A stretch of 64,000 bases of DNA from UBA7957 sp965224675 (GCA_965224675.1 CBDDAA010000002.1:62001-126000), one strand, 5' to 3'; positions 28,276 through 37,471 are shown, numbered from the stretch's first letter. Program-made: numbers and translations. Notes: generated by a model from the letters alone, not told the origin.

Positions 28276-28729
28276 AAATCACTTCTCGTTAAACTGCAAA
28301 ATCCGTAGGTTGGCTAGTGTAGTGTTTCATACAAAGTAGGTATATAGACGAGCCGAGAGAGGTTAGCTGTCAGGCGCGTCCTCGCCGGGTTAGCACTCTA
28401 TCTCAAGAGGGGCGCAAAGCTTACCGCTCCTGCTCACGCCCCTGACCTACGTCCTGTAGGCCACACCGCAGATGACCATTCTCGGCTCGCCCTGCGGAAA
28501 GCCATTAAAAACGCGATTGCGGTGTTGCAGTCCTTGAAAAGGACCCGCCATTCCCTGCAGATTGCGCCTTGCACTCGCGTTTTTACTGGCTTTCTATATG
28601 CCCATTTTGTATGAAACACTACACTAGATACCAACCCCGGATCTTAAATGCCTGCCAGAAAACAGCAAAGCACAGAAGCCTCTAAATGGCTTACTGCGCT
28701 CACTGTTTTTGGTTTATATCATATCGGTT
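28276..28729. other. dnaK-dnaJ intergenic region holding an inverted-repeat element
   Basis: Apart from the 314-bp element (28314-28627), the flanks hold about 38 and 102 bp of AT-rich DNA with no gene. A 66-codon open frame on the minus strand lies mostly inside the element and has no RBS or recognisable motif, so it is not called. Confidence 0.7.
28314..28627. mobile_element. MITE-like element with terminal inverted repeats, non-coding
   Basis: Perfect 22-bp inverted repeats lie at 28314-28335 and 28606-28627, starting CTAGTGTAGTGTTTCATACA. Similarity continues imperfectly to about 41 bp (28314-28354 against 28588-28627). CTAG, or the TA inside it, occurs at both outer ends and could be the target duplication. 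YTAR-type targets are known for IS5-group elements and TA for IS630-type elements, so either could mobilise it. The interior is GC-richer than its surroundings and carries nested hairpins: CGAGCCGAGA (28349-28358) with its complement at 28480-28489, AGGGGCG (28408-28414) with 28437-28443, AAAAACGCGA (28507-28516) with 28575-28584, and GTCCTT-GAA-AAGGAC at 28530-28544. No transposase is encoded. Confidence 0.75.
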
Positions 28730-30664
28730 TTATGCTTTTCCACTGTCATCCTTTACTTCTTCAAACTCAGCATCCACGACATCATCATCCGTACTACTAT
28801 TTCCATCTTGCTCACCCGACCCATTAGCCGCTGACGCTGACTGATCAGTCTGTGCGTAGACTTTTTCAGCGATTTTTGCTGAAGCTTCACTTAATGTCTC
28901 AGTTTTTGCAACAATCACATCCTTATCATCACTAGTAAGAACTGCTCGTAACGCTTCAACAGCGGATTCAACCTCCTTCTTCTCGTCGTCTGCAATTTTA
29001 TCGCCCAGCTCTTTAATAGATTTTTCACTGGCATTAATAAGACCTTCAGCTTGATTCCTTGCGTCAACCAATTCCTTTAACTTTCGATCATCATCGGCGT
29101 GCAATTCAGCATCCTGCACCATTTTGTTGACTTCGTCCTCTGATAGTCCACTGGATGCTTTTATTATAATGGATTGCTCTTTTCCTGTTGCTTTATCCTT
29201 TGCAGAAACATTGAGGATTCCATTTGCGTCAATATCGAAGGCTACTTCAATTTGAGGTGTCCCTCGTGGCGCGGGTGGAATGTCACTTAAATCAAATCGA
29301 CCTAACGATTTGTTGCCGGTAGCCATCTCTCGCTCACCTTGCAATACATGCACTGTCACCGCAGGTTGGTTATCATCCGCCGTTGAAAAGACCTGTTGAG
29401 CCTTGGTTGGGATCGTCGTATTTTTATCGATGAGTTTAGTCATCACACCGCCCAATGTTTCTATACCCAGAGACAAAGGTGTGACATCGAGTAACAGCAC
29501 ATCTTTTACGTCGCCTCCAAGTACACCACCTTGAATTGCGGCCCCAACAGCAACAGCCTCATCTGGATTAACATCCTTACGCGGCTCCTGATTAAAAAAT
29601 GATTTAACCATTTCCTGCACTTTTGGCATACGGGTCTGACCACCAACCAGGATAATATCGTGAATGTCTGAGATGGATAAACCAGCATCCTTCAGAGCTA
29701 CCTTACATGGCTCAATGGTACGCTCCACCAGATCCTCAACTAAAGATTCCAATTTTGCACGGGACAGCTTTATATTGAGGTGCTTAGGTCCCGACGCATC
29801 TGCTGTAATATAAGGTAGATTTACATCAGTTTGCTGACTTGATGAGAGTTCAATTTTCGCTTTTTCGGCGGCTTCTTTCAGTCTCTGCAGAGCCAATGGA
29901 TCCGTATGCAGATCAATGCCACTGTCTTTTTTGAATTCATCTGACAGATAATCGATCAGGCGCATATCGAAGTCTTCACCGCCCAGGAATGTATCGCCAT
30001 TAGTTGAAAGTACTTCAAACTGATGCTCGCCATCAACTTCTGCAACTTCGATAATTGAAACATCAAAGGTTCCACCACCAAGGTCATACACGGCAATTGT
30101 TTTATCACCACGTTTTTTATCCATTCCATAGGCAAGTGCGGCAGCGGTTGGCTCATTGATGATGCGCTTGACATTTAGGCCGGCAATTTTACCGGCATCT
30201 TTAGTTGCCTGACGTTGTGAGTCATTAAAATAGGCGGGTACAGTAACTACAGCTTCGGTCACTTCGGTGCCCAGGTATTCTTCTGCTGTCTGCTTCATTT
30301 TTTGCAGAATACGTGCAGAAACCTCTGGTGCCGCCATCTTGTTGCCGTTAACTTCCACCCAGGCATCTCCGTTGTCTGCCTTGATTATCTTGTAGGGCAC
30401 AAGCTTAATATCTTTTTGTACAGCATCTTCATCAAAACGACGTCCAATCAGGCGTTTAACGGCGTATACTGTATTTTGCGGGTTGGTCACTGCCTGACGC
30501 TTTGCAGATTGACCTACCAACACCTCACCATCTTCTGTAAACGCGACAATAGAAGGTGTAGTACGATCACCTTCGGAATTCTCAATAACCCGAGGTGTGT
30601 CACCTTCCATCACGGCAACACAAGAATTCGTTGTACCGAGATCGATTCCGATAATTTTACTCAT
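28730..30664 (-). CDS. dnaK: chaperone DnaK (Hsp70)
   Basis: An ATP-dependent chaperone, 644 aa. The start at 30664 gives MSKIIGIDLGTTNSCVAVME, and GGAG about 12 bases upstream supports it over the frame's longer extension to 30709. Phosphate and adenosine motifs are intact: NEPTAAALAYGMDK, VYDLGGGTFDVSIIE and ILVGGQTRMPKVQ. The linker DVLLLDVTPLSLGIET leads to the substrate-binding domain. The C-terminus ends in the acidic DVVDAEFEEVKDD tail. It is transcribed after grpE and before dnaJ. Confidence 0.99.
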   Translation of the reverse strand: MSKIIGIDLGTTNSCVAVMEGDTPRVIENSEGDRTTPSIVAFTEDGEVLVGQSAKRQAVTNPQNTVYAVKRLIGRRFDEDAVQKDIKLVPYKIIKADNGDAWVEVNGNKMAAPEVSARILQKMKQTAEEYLGTEVTEAVVTVPAYFNDSQRQATKDAGKIAGLNVKRIINEPTAAALAYGMDKKRGDKTIAVYDLGGGTFDVSIIEVAEVDGEHQFEVLSTNGDTFLGGEDFDMRLIDYLSDEFKKDSGIDLHTDPLALQRLKEAAEKAKIELSSSQQTDVNLPYITADASGPKHLNIKLSRAKLESLVEDLVERTIEPCKVALKDAGLSISDIHDIILVGGQTRMPKVQEMVKSFFNQEPRKDVNPDEAVAVGAAIQGGVLGGDVKDVLLLDVTPLSLGIETLGGVMTKLIDKNTTIPTKAQQVFSTADDNQPAVTVHVLQGEREMATGNKSLGRFDLSDIPPAPRGTPQIEVAFDIDANGILNVSAKDKATGKEQSIIIKASSGLSEDEVNKMVQDAELHADDDRKLKELVDARNQAEGLINASEKSIKELGDKIADDEKKEVESAVEALRAVLTSDDKDVIVAKTETLSEASAKIAEKVYAQTDQSASAANGSGEQDGNSSTDDDVVDAEFEEVKDDSGKA

Positions 30665-30992
30665 TGCTAAATATCTCCAGCATGTGTAGTAACTTGGAAA
30701 ATTCATCACTCACTCAAGTCACTGTTAACCTATTGAGCCACCTACAAATAATTTTCTTCATTTGCTTTGTATCACAAACACAAAGTATTGCTGATAATTA
30801 GATGCAGAATCAATATGTTACAAGATCATTGCTTGATTCTATAAATTTTCCAAATTAAAAATAGATAAACGGGATAAGTTGGCTTCGCATAAATTCAAGG
30901 CACTCAACCCATGATACTTTTAAAGTTCTAAGACTGTATAAAATCTGGGGGTTTGATGAAAAAAATCAACTGTTTCCAGAATAGATCGTTAA
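30665..30992. other. grpE-dnaK intergenic region
   Basis: 328 bp with no gene. An 8-bp inverted repeat, AGAATCAA at 30806-30813 and TTGATTCT at 30833-30840, would lie in the dnaK leader. A weak heat-shock promoter candidate lies upstream of it (30866-30899). No CIRCE element (TTAGCACTC-N9-GAGTGCTAA) is present. Confidence 0.5.
30866..30899 (-). promoter_or_regulatory. weak candidate sigma-32 promoter before dnaK
   Basis: Reading the minus strand, CTTGAAT (30893-30899) is followed after 18 bp by TCCCGTTTA (30866-30874). These resemble CTTGAAA and CCCCATTTA, but the spacing is longer than usual, so the call is tentative. Confidence 0.2.
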
Positions 30993-31589
30993 TTATTTTG
31001 CAACTATGACCAACGCGGGCCTGATCAAACGCTCGTTAAGCGTGTAACCTTTCTGCATTACCGTGAGCACGGTATTGGCCTCCTGATCGCTATCTTCTTG
31101 CATTGACATCGCCTGATGCAGTTCTGGATTAAATTTTTCATCTACTGGGTTCACCTCAACTACATTGAACTTATCCAACATTTGCACCAGCATTTTGGCA
31201 GTTAGTGCATAGCCTTCCTGGATTTTTTCTAGTACAGCATTTTCCGCGTCCGCAGCTTGCAGACCGATTTCCATGCTATCCAATACCGGCAGTAGCTCTT
31301 CAATCATGCCCTTTTGTCCAAATTTGCGGGCATTATCCACTTCTTGTGTTAAACGCTTGCGTGTGTTATCCATTTCAGCCTGCATCCGCAGGACGCGATC
31401 CCAGTTCTCATCTGCCTTGGCCTGCGCTTTTGCCAATGCCTCTTTTAGTTGATCCAGCTCAGAATGCCCTTCATTTTCTACACCGATATCAACTGCTTGT
31501 TCGGAAATTGTTTCATCATCTTCTGTGTTCGAGATTTCTTCCTCTGTAAGCTCATCCGAATCTTCCAGCGCTTCATCTTTCGGTGTCAT
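30993..31589 (-). CDS. grpE: nucleotide exchange factor GrpE
   Basis: Releases ADP from DnaK. 198 aa from the ATG at 31589 (MTPKDEALEDSDELTEEEIS), which has GGAG eight bases upstream; the open frame extends 23 codons further but without support. A very acidic N-terminus is followed by a long helix (DQLKEALAKAQAKADENWDR), then RMQAEMDNTRKRLTQEVDNA, and the beta domain ends GYTLNERLIRPALVIVAK. It lies 124 bp after hrcA. Confidence 0.97.
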   Translation of the reverse strand: MTPKDEALEDSDELTEEEISNTEDDETISEQAVDIGVENEGHSELDQLKEALAKAQAKADENWDRVLRMQAEMDNTRKRLTQEVDNARKFGQKGMIEELLPVLDSMEIGLQAADAENAVLEKIQEGYALTAKMLVQMLDKFNVVEVNPVDEKFNPELHQAMSMQEDSDQEANTVLTVMQKGYTLNERLIRPALVIVAK

Positions 31590-31713
31590 GTTGGTACTCC
31601 AGTCAATAACATATGAATATGCTGCTCCATCACGGTGCAGCCCAGGACGGGCAATCATTCATCAAACAATCAAGTTGCCGAAAATCCAGTGTGATTATAA
31701 ATAGGGAGTCTTA

Positions 31714-32769
31714 TCAGGAATTCAAGGCCGCGCTGAGCAATCGGGAAGTAATATCCACAATAGGCACAACACGATCATAAGCCATCCGCGTGGGTCCCAC
31801 GACACCCAACACACCGACTACTTCACCACTAATCTTATAGGGTGTACTCACCAGGCTACATTCATCCAGTACTGAATAACCGGATTCCTGCCCAATATAG
31901 ATGTGTACACCTTCTGCTGAGATACATCGCTCCAGCAGGTGGTAGATGTCCCGTTTCTGATTGAAGGCATCAAATAATACTTTTAGCGTTTCCATATCAG
32001 ACAAGTCGGTACAATTCATTAAATTTGTCTGACCCTCAACCACCAGCTCTTCGGTTACCGTGTTATCTGCTGGTGTGTCAAACAAGTTTGCCACACGCTC
32101 GACCATTGTTTTCATTTGCAAGGTCATATCATCCCGGCATTTTTGTAATTCATCACGAATTCGATCACGAATATCTGAAAGCGGCCTACCTGTGAAGGTT
32201 TGATTGATGAAGTTAGAGGCTTGCTCTAACTCAGCTTTTTTATAATCTCTATCCACGTGTATGATACGATTTTGTATATCCTTTTCGTTAATAACCAATA
32301 CCACTAGCAATCTTCTGTCAGAAAGTGGCAAAAAATCAATTTGTTGCAGTAATTGAGTATTCTTTTTAGGGATGGTCACCACACCTGCCATCTGTGTAAA
32401 ATCAGATAAAAATGAAGATGCAGTTCTCACCAATTCGCTTTCTGATTGCGCCAGATCCATAACTCTGCGCATATGCTCGACTTCGTTAGTTTCAATGGGT
32501 TGAATTTCAAGCATGCGATCGACGAACAATCGGTAGCCCCGTGTCGTTGGGATTCGCCCTGCGGAGGTGTGAGGTGAAACCAACAAGCCCAAGTGTTCAA
32601 GGTCGCACATTACGTTTCTCAACGTTGCCGGACTCAGCCCAATACCCTCCATTCGAGACAGGGTTCGTGAGCCAACAGGTTGACCATCTTTAATGTATTG
32701 ATCAATAAGAAAGCGTAGAATATGTTGTTCCCGCTCAGATATTTCTGTAGAAAAATCTTCTGTATCCAT
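31714..32769 (-). CDS. hrcA: heat-inducible transcription repressor HrcA
   Basis: A repressor that binds CIRCE operators and is stabilised by GroEL. 351 aa with an N-terminal winged helix (ILRFLIDQYIKDGQPVGSRT), the family motif SPHTSAGRIPTTRGYRLFVD, and the C-terminal domain ending VVGPTRMAYDRVVPIVDIT. It is the first gene of hrcA-grpE-dnaK-dnaJ. No CIRCE was found upstream of hrcA, grpE, dnaK or dnaJ here, so its operator is probably at a groESL locus outside the window. Confidence 0.96.
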   Translation of the reverse strand: MDTEDFSTEISEREQHILRFLIDQYIKDGQPVGSRTLSRMEGIGLSPATLRNVMCDLEHLGLLVSPHTSAGRIPTTRGYRLFVDRMLEIQPIETNEVEHMRRVMDLAQSESELVRTASSFLSDFTQMAGVVTIPKKNTQLLQQIDFLPLSDRRLLVVLVINEKDIQNRIIHVDRDYKKAELEQASNFINQTFTGRPLSDIRDRIRDELQKCRDDMTLQMKTMVERVANLFDTPADNTVTEELVVEGQTNLMNCTDLSDMETLKVLFDAFNQKRDIYHLLERCISAEGVHIYIGQESGYSVLDECSLVSTPYKISGEVVGVLGVVGPTRMAYDRVVPIVDITSRLLSAALNS

Positions 32770-32853
32770 AAATCCTGTTTCTTAAATTATGAACGAATGG
32801 TGACGGCTTAATTCGATCCAACGTAATGTCAGGTAATTATATCTTTCTAATGC

Positions 32854-32883
32854 ATGACGTATAGCCCTATTATCCCTTACAAT
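32854..32883 (+). promoter_or_regulatory. candidate sigma-70 promoter of ispG
   Basis: ATGACG at 32854-32859, an 18-bp spacer, and TACAAT at 32878-32883, about 28 bp before the ispG ATG. The -10 lies inside a 5-bp inverted repeat (CCCTA and TAGGG). The match is moderate. Confidence 0.3.
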
Positions 32884-32910
32884 GTAGGGTTTCCAAAATA
32901 GAATTCCAAG
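32881..32910 (-). promoter_or_regulatory. candidate heat-shock (sigma-32) promoter of hrcA operon
   Basis: On the minus strand CTTGGAA (32904-32910), a 14-bp spacer and CCCTACATT (32881-32889) resemble the sigma-32 boxes CTTGAAA and CCCCATTTA with acceptable spacing, about 110 bp before hrcA. It overlaps the divergent ispG promoter region. Confidence 0.3.
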
Positions 32911-32911
32911 T

Positions 32912-34120
32912 ATGTCTAAATTCAAGACATTCGCAGTGCCTGTTGGCAACATTATAGTCGGTGGCAGTCATCCCGTGGTTGTTCAGTCCATGACCAATAC
33001 TGACACTGAAGATTCAATTCGCACAGCAGCGCAAGTGGCTGAGCTGTACAAGGCAGGTTCAGAGTTAGTGCGGATTACCGTTAACACTGACGCTGCGGCC
33101 AATGCAGTTCCTGATATTGTTGAACAGCTGGATAAAATGGGCATAAATGTCCCCCTCGTAGGCGATTTTCACTTTAATGGCCACAAGCTTCTGTCGGATA
33201 ACCCTGAATGCGCTAAATCTCTGGCAAAATACCGCATAAATCCTGGCAATGTTGGTCGTGGTAAGAAGAAGGATGAACAATTCTCCAAAATGATCGAGAT
33301 CGCCTGCGAATTGCAAAAACCTGTACGAATTGGAGCGAACTGGGGCAGTATGGATCCAGAGCTACTGGCTACATTGCTTGACGATAACTCAAACTCCTCT
33401 ATGCCATTGAGTTTGAATGAGCTGTATCAGGAAGCGGTAATAACTTCTGCATTAACCAGTGCCAAACGCGCTGAAGAAATTGGATTGACTTCAAATCAGA
33501 TCATCATCTCCTGCAAAATGAGTCGTGTACAAGATCTGGTCAAAGTCTACCAAACACTTGCCAATCGCTCAAACTACGCCTTACATCTGGGCCTGACCGA
33601 GGCGGGTATGGGGTCAAAAGGAATAGTATCCTCTGCTGCCGCACTCGCAATACTTCTACAGCAAGGAATTGGTGATACTATTAGAATATCTCTGACCCCA
33701 GGACCCAATGGCAGTCGTAGCCAGGAAGTTATTGTAGCGCAAGAGATTCTACAATCCATGGGCCTGCGCTCGTTTACACCCATGGTTTCCGCCTGTCCAG
33801 GTTGTGGCCGCACAAGCAGTACATACTTCCAGCAATTAGCCGAATCCATTCAATCCTATCTAAGAGATAGTATGCCTGCCTGGAAAGACACGTTTCCAGG
33901 TGTTGAAACCATGAACGTTGCTATTATGGGTTGTGTTGTTAATGGCCCAGGAGAAAGCAAACACGCCGATATCGGCATCAGTTTACCAGGTACGGGCGAA
34001 CGACCCGTTGCACCCGTTTATATTGATGGCAAAAAATCAGTTACACTAAAAGGAAGCAATATTGCAGAAGAGTTCAAAAATATACTTACTGATTATGTGC
34101 ATAGCCGCTACGGTATTTAG
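32912..34120 (+). CDS. ispG: 4-hydroxy-3-methylbut-2-en-1-yl diphosphate synthase
   Basis: The penultimate step of the MEP isoprenoid pathway, reducing MEcPP to HMBPP with a 4Fe-4S cluster. 402 aa. The TIM barrel starts VGNIIVGGSHPVVVQSMTNT. Cluster cysteines are in VSACPGCGRTSSTYF and MGCVVNGPGESKHADIG, and the cluster-ligating Glu is in the latter. This is the two-domain type typical of Proteobacteria. It diverges from hrcA and lies 17 bp upstream of the mnmC-like gene, probably on the same transcript. Confidence 0.98.
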   Translation: MSKFKTFAVPVGNIIVGGSHPVVVQSMTNTDTEDSIRTAAQVAELYKAGSELVRITVNTDAAANAVPDIVEQLDKMGINVPLVGDFHFNGHKLLSDNPECAKSLAKYRINPGNVGRGKKKDEQFSKMIEIACELQKPVRIGANWGSMDPELLATLLDDNSNSSMPLSLNELYQEAVITSALTSAKRAEEIGLTSNQIIISCKMSRVQDLVKVYQTLANRSNYALHLGLTEAGMGSKGIVSSAAALAILLQQGIGDTIRISLTPGPNGSRSQEVIVAQEILQSMGLRSFTPMVSACPGCGRTSSTYFQQLAESIQSYLRDSMPAWKDTFPGVETMNVAIMGCVVNGPGESKHADIGISLPGTGERPVAPVYIDGKKSVTLKGSNIAEEFKNILTDYVHSRYGI

Positions 34121-34137
34121 TCGTATACCTTACGCTT

Positions 34138-35340
34138 ATGCCTGATCCGCAACCCTGGTTTAATCATCCTGTTAACAAATACATTCAACCTAAGACAGCG
34201 TCAGTTCTGGGCGCAGGTCTGGCTGGCAGTTCAATTGCATATCACCTTGCTCAATACGGCTGGAAGGTTAAAGTGCTTGAGCGAAACTATTTGCCTGCCA
34301 GTGAAACTTCGGGCATACCAGCCGGAATCGTCAAACCTAAAGTAAATTATAATAAAAACACTCTAACTCGTTATTATAATAATCTATATCTATATTTTAT
34401 TAATTATTTAACTGAATTAATTAAAGTAAATTCTTCAATATCGCATGATTTATCTGGCGCTATAAATATTAAAAATCTTCACTTTCACAATCATCACCCA
34501 AACAAATCCAACAGCACAAATCATCAATTTATAAAAAATGCTGGATGGCTCAATCCACGGGATTTTTGCCTGGCGCAATTAGGTACCTCCTCAATAGAGC
34601 TTTGTGTAAATACACGCGTTGTACAAATAAAACGTGAAAATAACCGATGGATTTGTATTGACAAAAAAGGCAACAAGGTAGCAAGCAGCCAGATACTGGT
34701 TCTTGCAAATGGCTGGGACCTCAATACATGGTCACAGGTTGATTCAATCCCACTAGATCCCATGGCAGGACAAATCTCGATTATCAGAGCAGATGCTTTC
34801 AAGCACACTTTGTCAACCGTGCATTTCGGCCGACATCACTATGTCATTCCCTACTCCACTGATCAGTACCTGTGTGGTGCCTATAATCAACGCACGACTA
34901 ACACAACCGTCACACACACAGGCCATCAAAGCAACTTGGACGGGTTAAACAGACTATTTCCTGGCAATAACATCACCAGTGATCAACTTATCTCAGGTAA
35001 AACAGCAATCAGGACAGTTAGTCCGGATCACTTACCTGTAATCGGGCCTCTGCCAACCCCAGAATTCTACCGCCGATACTACAATGAACTCCACCATGGT
35101 AGAAAATCCCAAATATTTCCTTCAGCACAATATACCAACGGACTCTATGGCCTTGGCGCTCTTGGCTCCTATGGAATTACCAGCAGCCCCTTCCTGGGTA
35201 AACTGCTCGCCGACAGCATCGAAGACAATATTGACAACGCTAACCTCGAATTCTATTCGTTGTTACACCCTGCACGATTCTTGGTTCGTGAATTAAATAA
35301 GAAGCCTGCCGATCGCTCATCCTGGTTCAATAATTTGTAA
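34138..35340 (+). CDS. mnmC: stand-alone MnmC oxidase domain (tRNA cmnm5(s2)U34 oxidoreductase)
   Basis: An FAD-dependent enzyme that removes the carboxymethyl group of cmnm5(s2)U34 in tRNA. 400 aa covering only the C-terminal (oxidase) half of E. coli MnmC. Evidence: the FAD motif SVLGAGLAGSSIAYHLAQYG, the TSGIPAGIVKPK segment equivalent to ASGN-AG-P in MnmC, SPDHLPVIGPLP, and the C-terminal LYGLGALGSYGITSSPFLGK. The methyltransferase half (MnmD) is missing and not next to it. A very AT-rich stretch around 34350-34430 encodes an Asn/Tyr-rich loop. A different DAO-family substrate is possible. Confidence 0.85.
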   Translation: MPDPQPWFNHPVNKYIQPKTASVLGAGLAGSSIAYHLAQYGWKVKVLERNYLPASETSGIPAGIVKPKVNYNKNTLTRYYNNLYLYFINYLTELIKVNSSISHDLSGAINIKNLHFHNHHPNKSNSTNHQFIKNAGWLNPRDFCLAQLGTSSIELCVNTRVVQIKRENNRWICIDKKGNKVASSQILVLANGWDLNTWSQVDSIPLDPMAGQISIIRADAFKHTLSTVHFGRHHYVIPYSTDQYLCGAYNQRTTNTTVTHTGHQSNLDGLNRLFPGNNITSDQLISGKTAIRTVSPDHLPVIGPLPTPEFYRRYYNELHHGRKSQIFPSAQYTNGLYGLGALGSYGITSSPFLGKLLADSIEDNIDNANLEFYSLLHPARFLVRELNKKPADRSSWFNNL

Positions 35341-35439
35341 GCTTGCTGCACTTTGTCACTGCAATTGGATATACTCACAGAATAATTAATACTACTGATT
35401 TAATGTCAATTGCAGAATATACAGAAAGATGAGCTAAAA

Positions 35440-37470
35440 ATGACAAATAACCCTCTTTCACTCGCATCCGAATTCCCTCAAGCAGAATACGAAGACTGGC
35501 TGACACTGATTGAAAAACAGGCAACAGGAACTACAAGTTACGAAAAGCTTGTTAGTGAAACTTATGATGCTATAACAATCAGGCCACTGTATGACAACCT
35601 TACACAGCATTGTGCCACCCCTGGCAATTTTCCCTACACCCGGTCAACTGATCAAAAAATAAATACCTGGGCTATAGCACAGCAATACGCACACCCCGAC
35701 ATAGTCCATAGCAATGCGCTTATTCTTGACGATTTATCTAAGGGCGTAACACACATTCGTTTGTTAATGTCTGCTAACAACTGCAATGCCAAGGCGACGG
35801 AATCAGACAACCGGGCATCGAGTAAAGGCCTGGAATGTTATGGCCTGGATGATCTGGATAGTCTTTTACAGGGCGTTAAGCTTGAGTGGGTTCCGACAGA
35901 AATACATGCGGGCGGCTCCTTCCTGGAATATGCCACGGCATTCATGGCACTATGCAACAGACGGTCTGTGGATTGTGAAAAAATTGATACTGCATTCAAT
36001 GCAGATCCGGTATCAGTTTTTGCAGATTCAGGTAATTTACCAGCAAATAGTCGTGCCATGCTGAGGCGACTTGCCATTCTGGCAGAATCCTGTTCCAAAC
36101 AATACCCAAAGGTCCGCGCAGCGGGTGTTAGTGGCGCTGTTTTTCACAATGCAGGTGCATCTCAGGCACAGGAGATTGGCATCATGCTGGCCGCAGGTGT
36201 TGCCTATATTAGAGCTATGACCGCCCATGGTATAGATATAAATACAGCTTGTACGCAAATACGCTTTCGTATGACTGTTGATGCAGAATATTTTCAAAGT
36301 ATTGCAAAGTTTCGATCAATACGAGAACTTTGGGCGCAGATTTGTCAACACTGCGGTGCAAATGAACACGCTTGCAAAATAGACTTGCATGGTGAAACTT
36401 CTTTTCGCATGCAGAGTAAGCGCGATCCGTGGGTTAATATTTTGCGCACTACCGTAGCCAGCTGTGCTGCCGCAATCGGTGGAGCCAAATCAATCACTTG
36501 CCTTCCACTCGATCAGGCCATGGGCCATCCGTCGAAACTTGCTCGTAGAATCAGTCGTAACACCCAACTGTTATTGCAGGATGAATCTGCAATTCATCAG
36601 ATAATAGACCCGATCGGAGGATCTTATTTTATTGAAGATTATACTGAAAAACTGAGCGAAAAAGCTTGGGAGTTTTTTCAGAAAATTGAATCTAAGGGTG
36701 GTATTTTTAATAGTTTACAGGATGGTTCTTTACAATCGGATATTACAGAAATCAGAGAAAGACGCATCCATGCAATTGAAACCCGCCGCCAGCCATTGAC
36801 GGGTGTAACAGAATTTGCCGATTTATTTGAAACCGAATTAATAACGGATCCGGCAGACATTCAAAAGATCAGAAAAAACACTCTGGCCCGAACAGATCAG
36901 AGTACACCCGCCCCAACTCTGGAATCAGACAACCCTGACATTACCACAATGGTAGAGGCACTTGAGGAAGGTGTTTCCACACCAGGACTCTCAGAACAAA
37001 TCAAAGGTCATAAACACCATTGCACCCAACTAAAGGCCGATCGTCTGGCTAGTCAGTTCGAAGCACTTCGTGAATCCAGCGATGTTTATTTTTCCAAACA
37101 TGGCGTAAGGCCAGCTGTTTTTGTCATAACTATAGGCTCCTCAGACCAATATAGTTCGCGCTTAGGCTATATTAAAAATTTTTTTGCTGCTGGTGGCATT
37201 GACATCAATCCCTATAAAACGACAGCAGACATGGAAGTAACTGCACGATCCTGGCAAAATAGTGCACTCCCTATAGTTGTATTATGCTCAAATGATGAGA
37301 ACTACGAACGATTGGGTATAGACATTGTTAAATCCCTGCGAAATGCGAATGCCCAACATCTGTATCTTGCAGGATCAATCCTGCCCAACCTTATTGACGT
37401 TCATTTATCAGCCGGTTGCAAGGCACTCGATATCCTGAAAAAGAGTCAAAAAATATTAGGAGTAGTTTAA
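35440..37470 (+). CDS. mutA: methylmalonyl-CoA mutase, small (beta) subunit
   Basis: The non-catalytic partner of MutB, about 676 aa. The barrel domain includes SGAVFHNAGASQAQEIGIML, RFRMTVDAEYFQSIAKFRSI and DPIGGSYFIEDYTEKL. The C-terminal flavodoxin-like domain lacks the cobalamin DxHxxG signature: the equivalent segment reads VITIGSSDQYSSRLGYIKNF. This is normal for the small subunit. The ATG at 35440 is preferred over an upstream TTG at 35410. Its stop is one base before the mutB ATG. Confidence 0.93.
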   Translation: MTNNPLSLASEFPQAEYEDWLTLIEKQATGTTSYEKLVSETYDAITIRPLYDNLTQHCATPGNFPYTRSTDQKINTWAIAQQYAHPDIVHSNALILDDLSKGVTHIRLLMSANNCNAKATESDNRASSKGLECYGLDDLDSLLQGVKLEWVPTEIHAGGSFLEYATAFMALCNRRSVDCEKIDTAFNADPVSVFADSGNLPANSRAMLRRLAILAESCSKQYPKVRAAGVSGAVFHNAGASQAQEIGIMLAAGVAYIRAMTAHGIDINTACTQIRFRMTVDAEYFQSIAKFRSIRELWAQICQHCGANEHACKIDLHGETSFRMQSKRDPWVNILRTTVASCAAAIGGAKSITCLPLDQAMGHPSKLARRISRNTQLLLQDESAIHQIIDPIGGSYFIEDYTEKLSEKAWEFFQKIESKGGIFNSLQDGSLQSDITEIRERRIHAIETRRQPLTGVTEFADLFETELITDPADIQKIRKNTLARTDQSTPAPTLESDNPDITTMVEALEEGVSTPGLSEQIKGHKHHCTQLKADRLASQFEALRESSDVYFSKHGVRPAVFVITIGSSDQYSSRLGYIKNFFAAGGIDINPYKTTADMEVTARSWQNSALPIVVLCSNDENYERLGIDIVKSLRNANAQHLYLAGSILPNLIDVHLSAGCKALDILKKSQKILGVV

Positions 37471-37471
37471 A

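Noticed and set aside
28390..28415. TTAGCACTC inside the dnaK-dnaJ element, identical to a CIRCE half-site
   Set aside because: The second half GAGTGCTAA is not present nine bases later, so it is a chance half-site within the repeat element.
28434..28634. 66-codon minus-strand open frame over the inverted-repeat element
   Set aside because: No RBS, no recognisable motif, and its codons are explained by the repeat's inverted structure.
34340..34440. Very AT-rich stretch inside the mnmC-like gene as a possible insertion
   Set aside because: The reading frame is continuous and flanking MnmC motifs are correctly spaced; it encodes an Asn/Tyr-rich loop.
37080..37470. Missing DxHxxG in MutA as a sign of gene decay
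   Set aside because: Loss of B12-binding residues is the normal state of the mutase small subunit.
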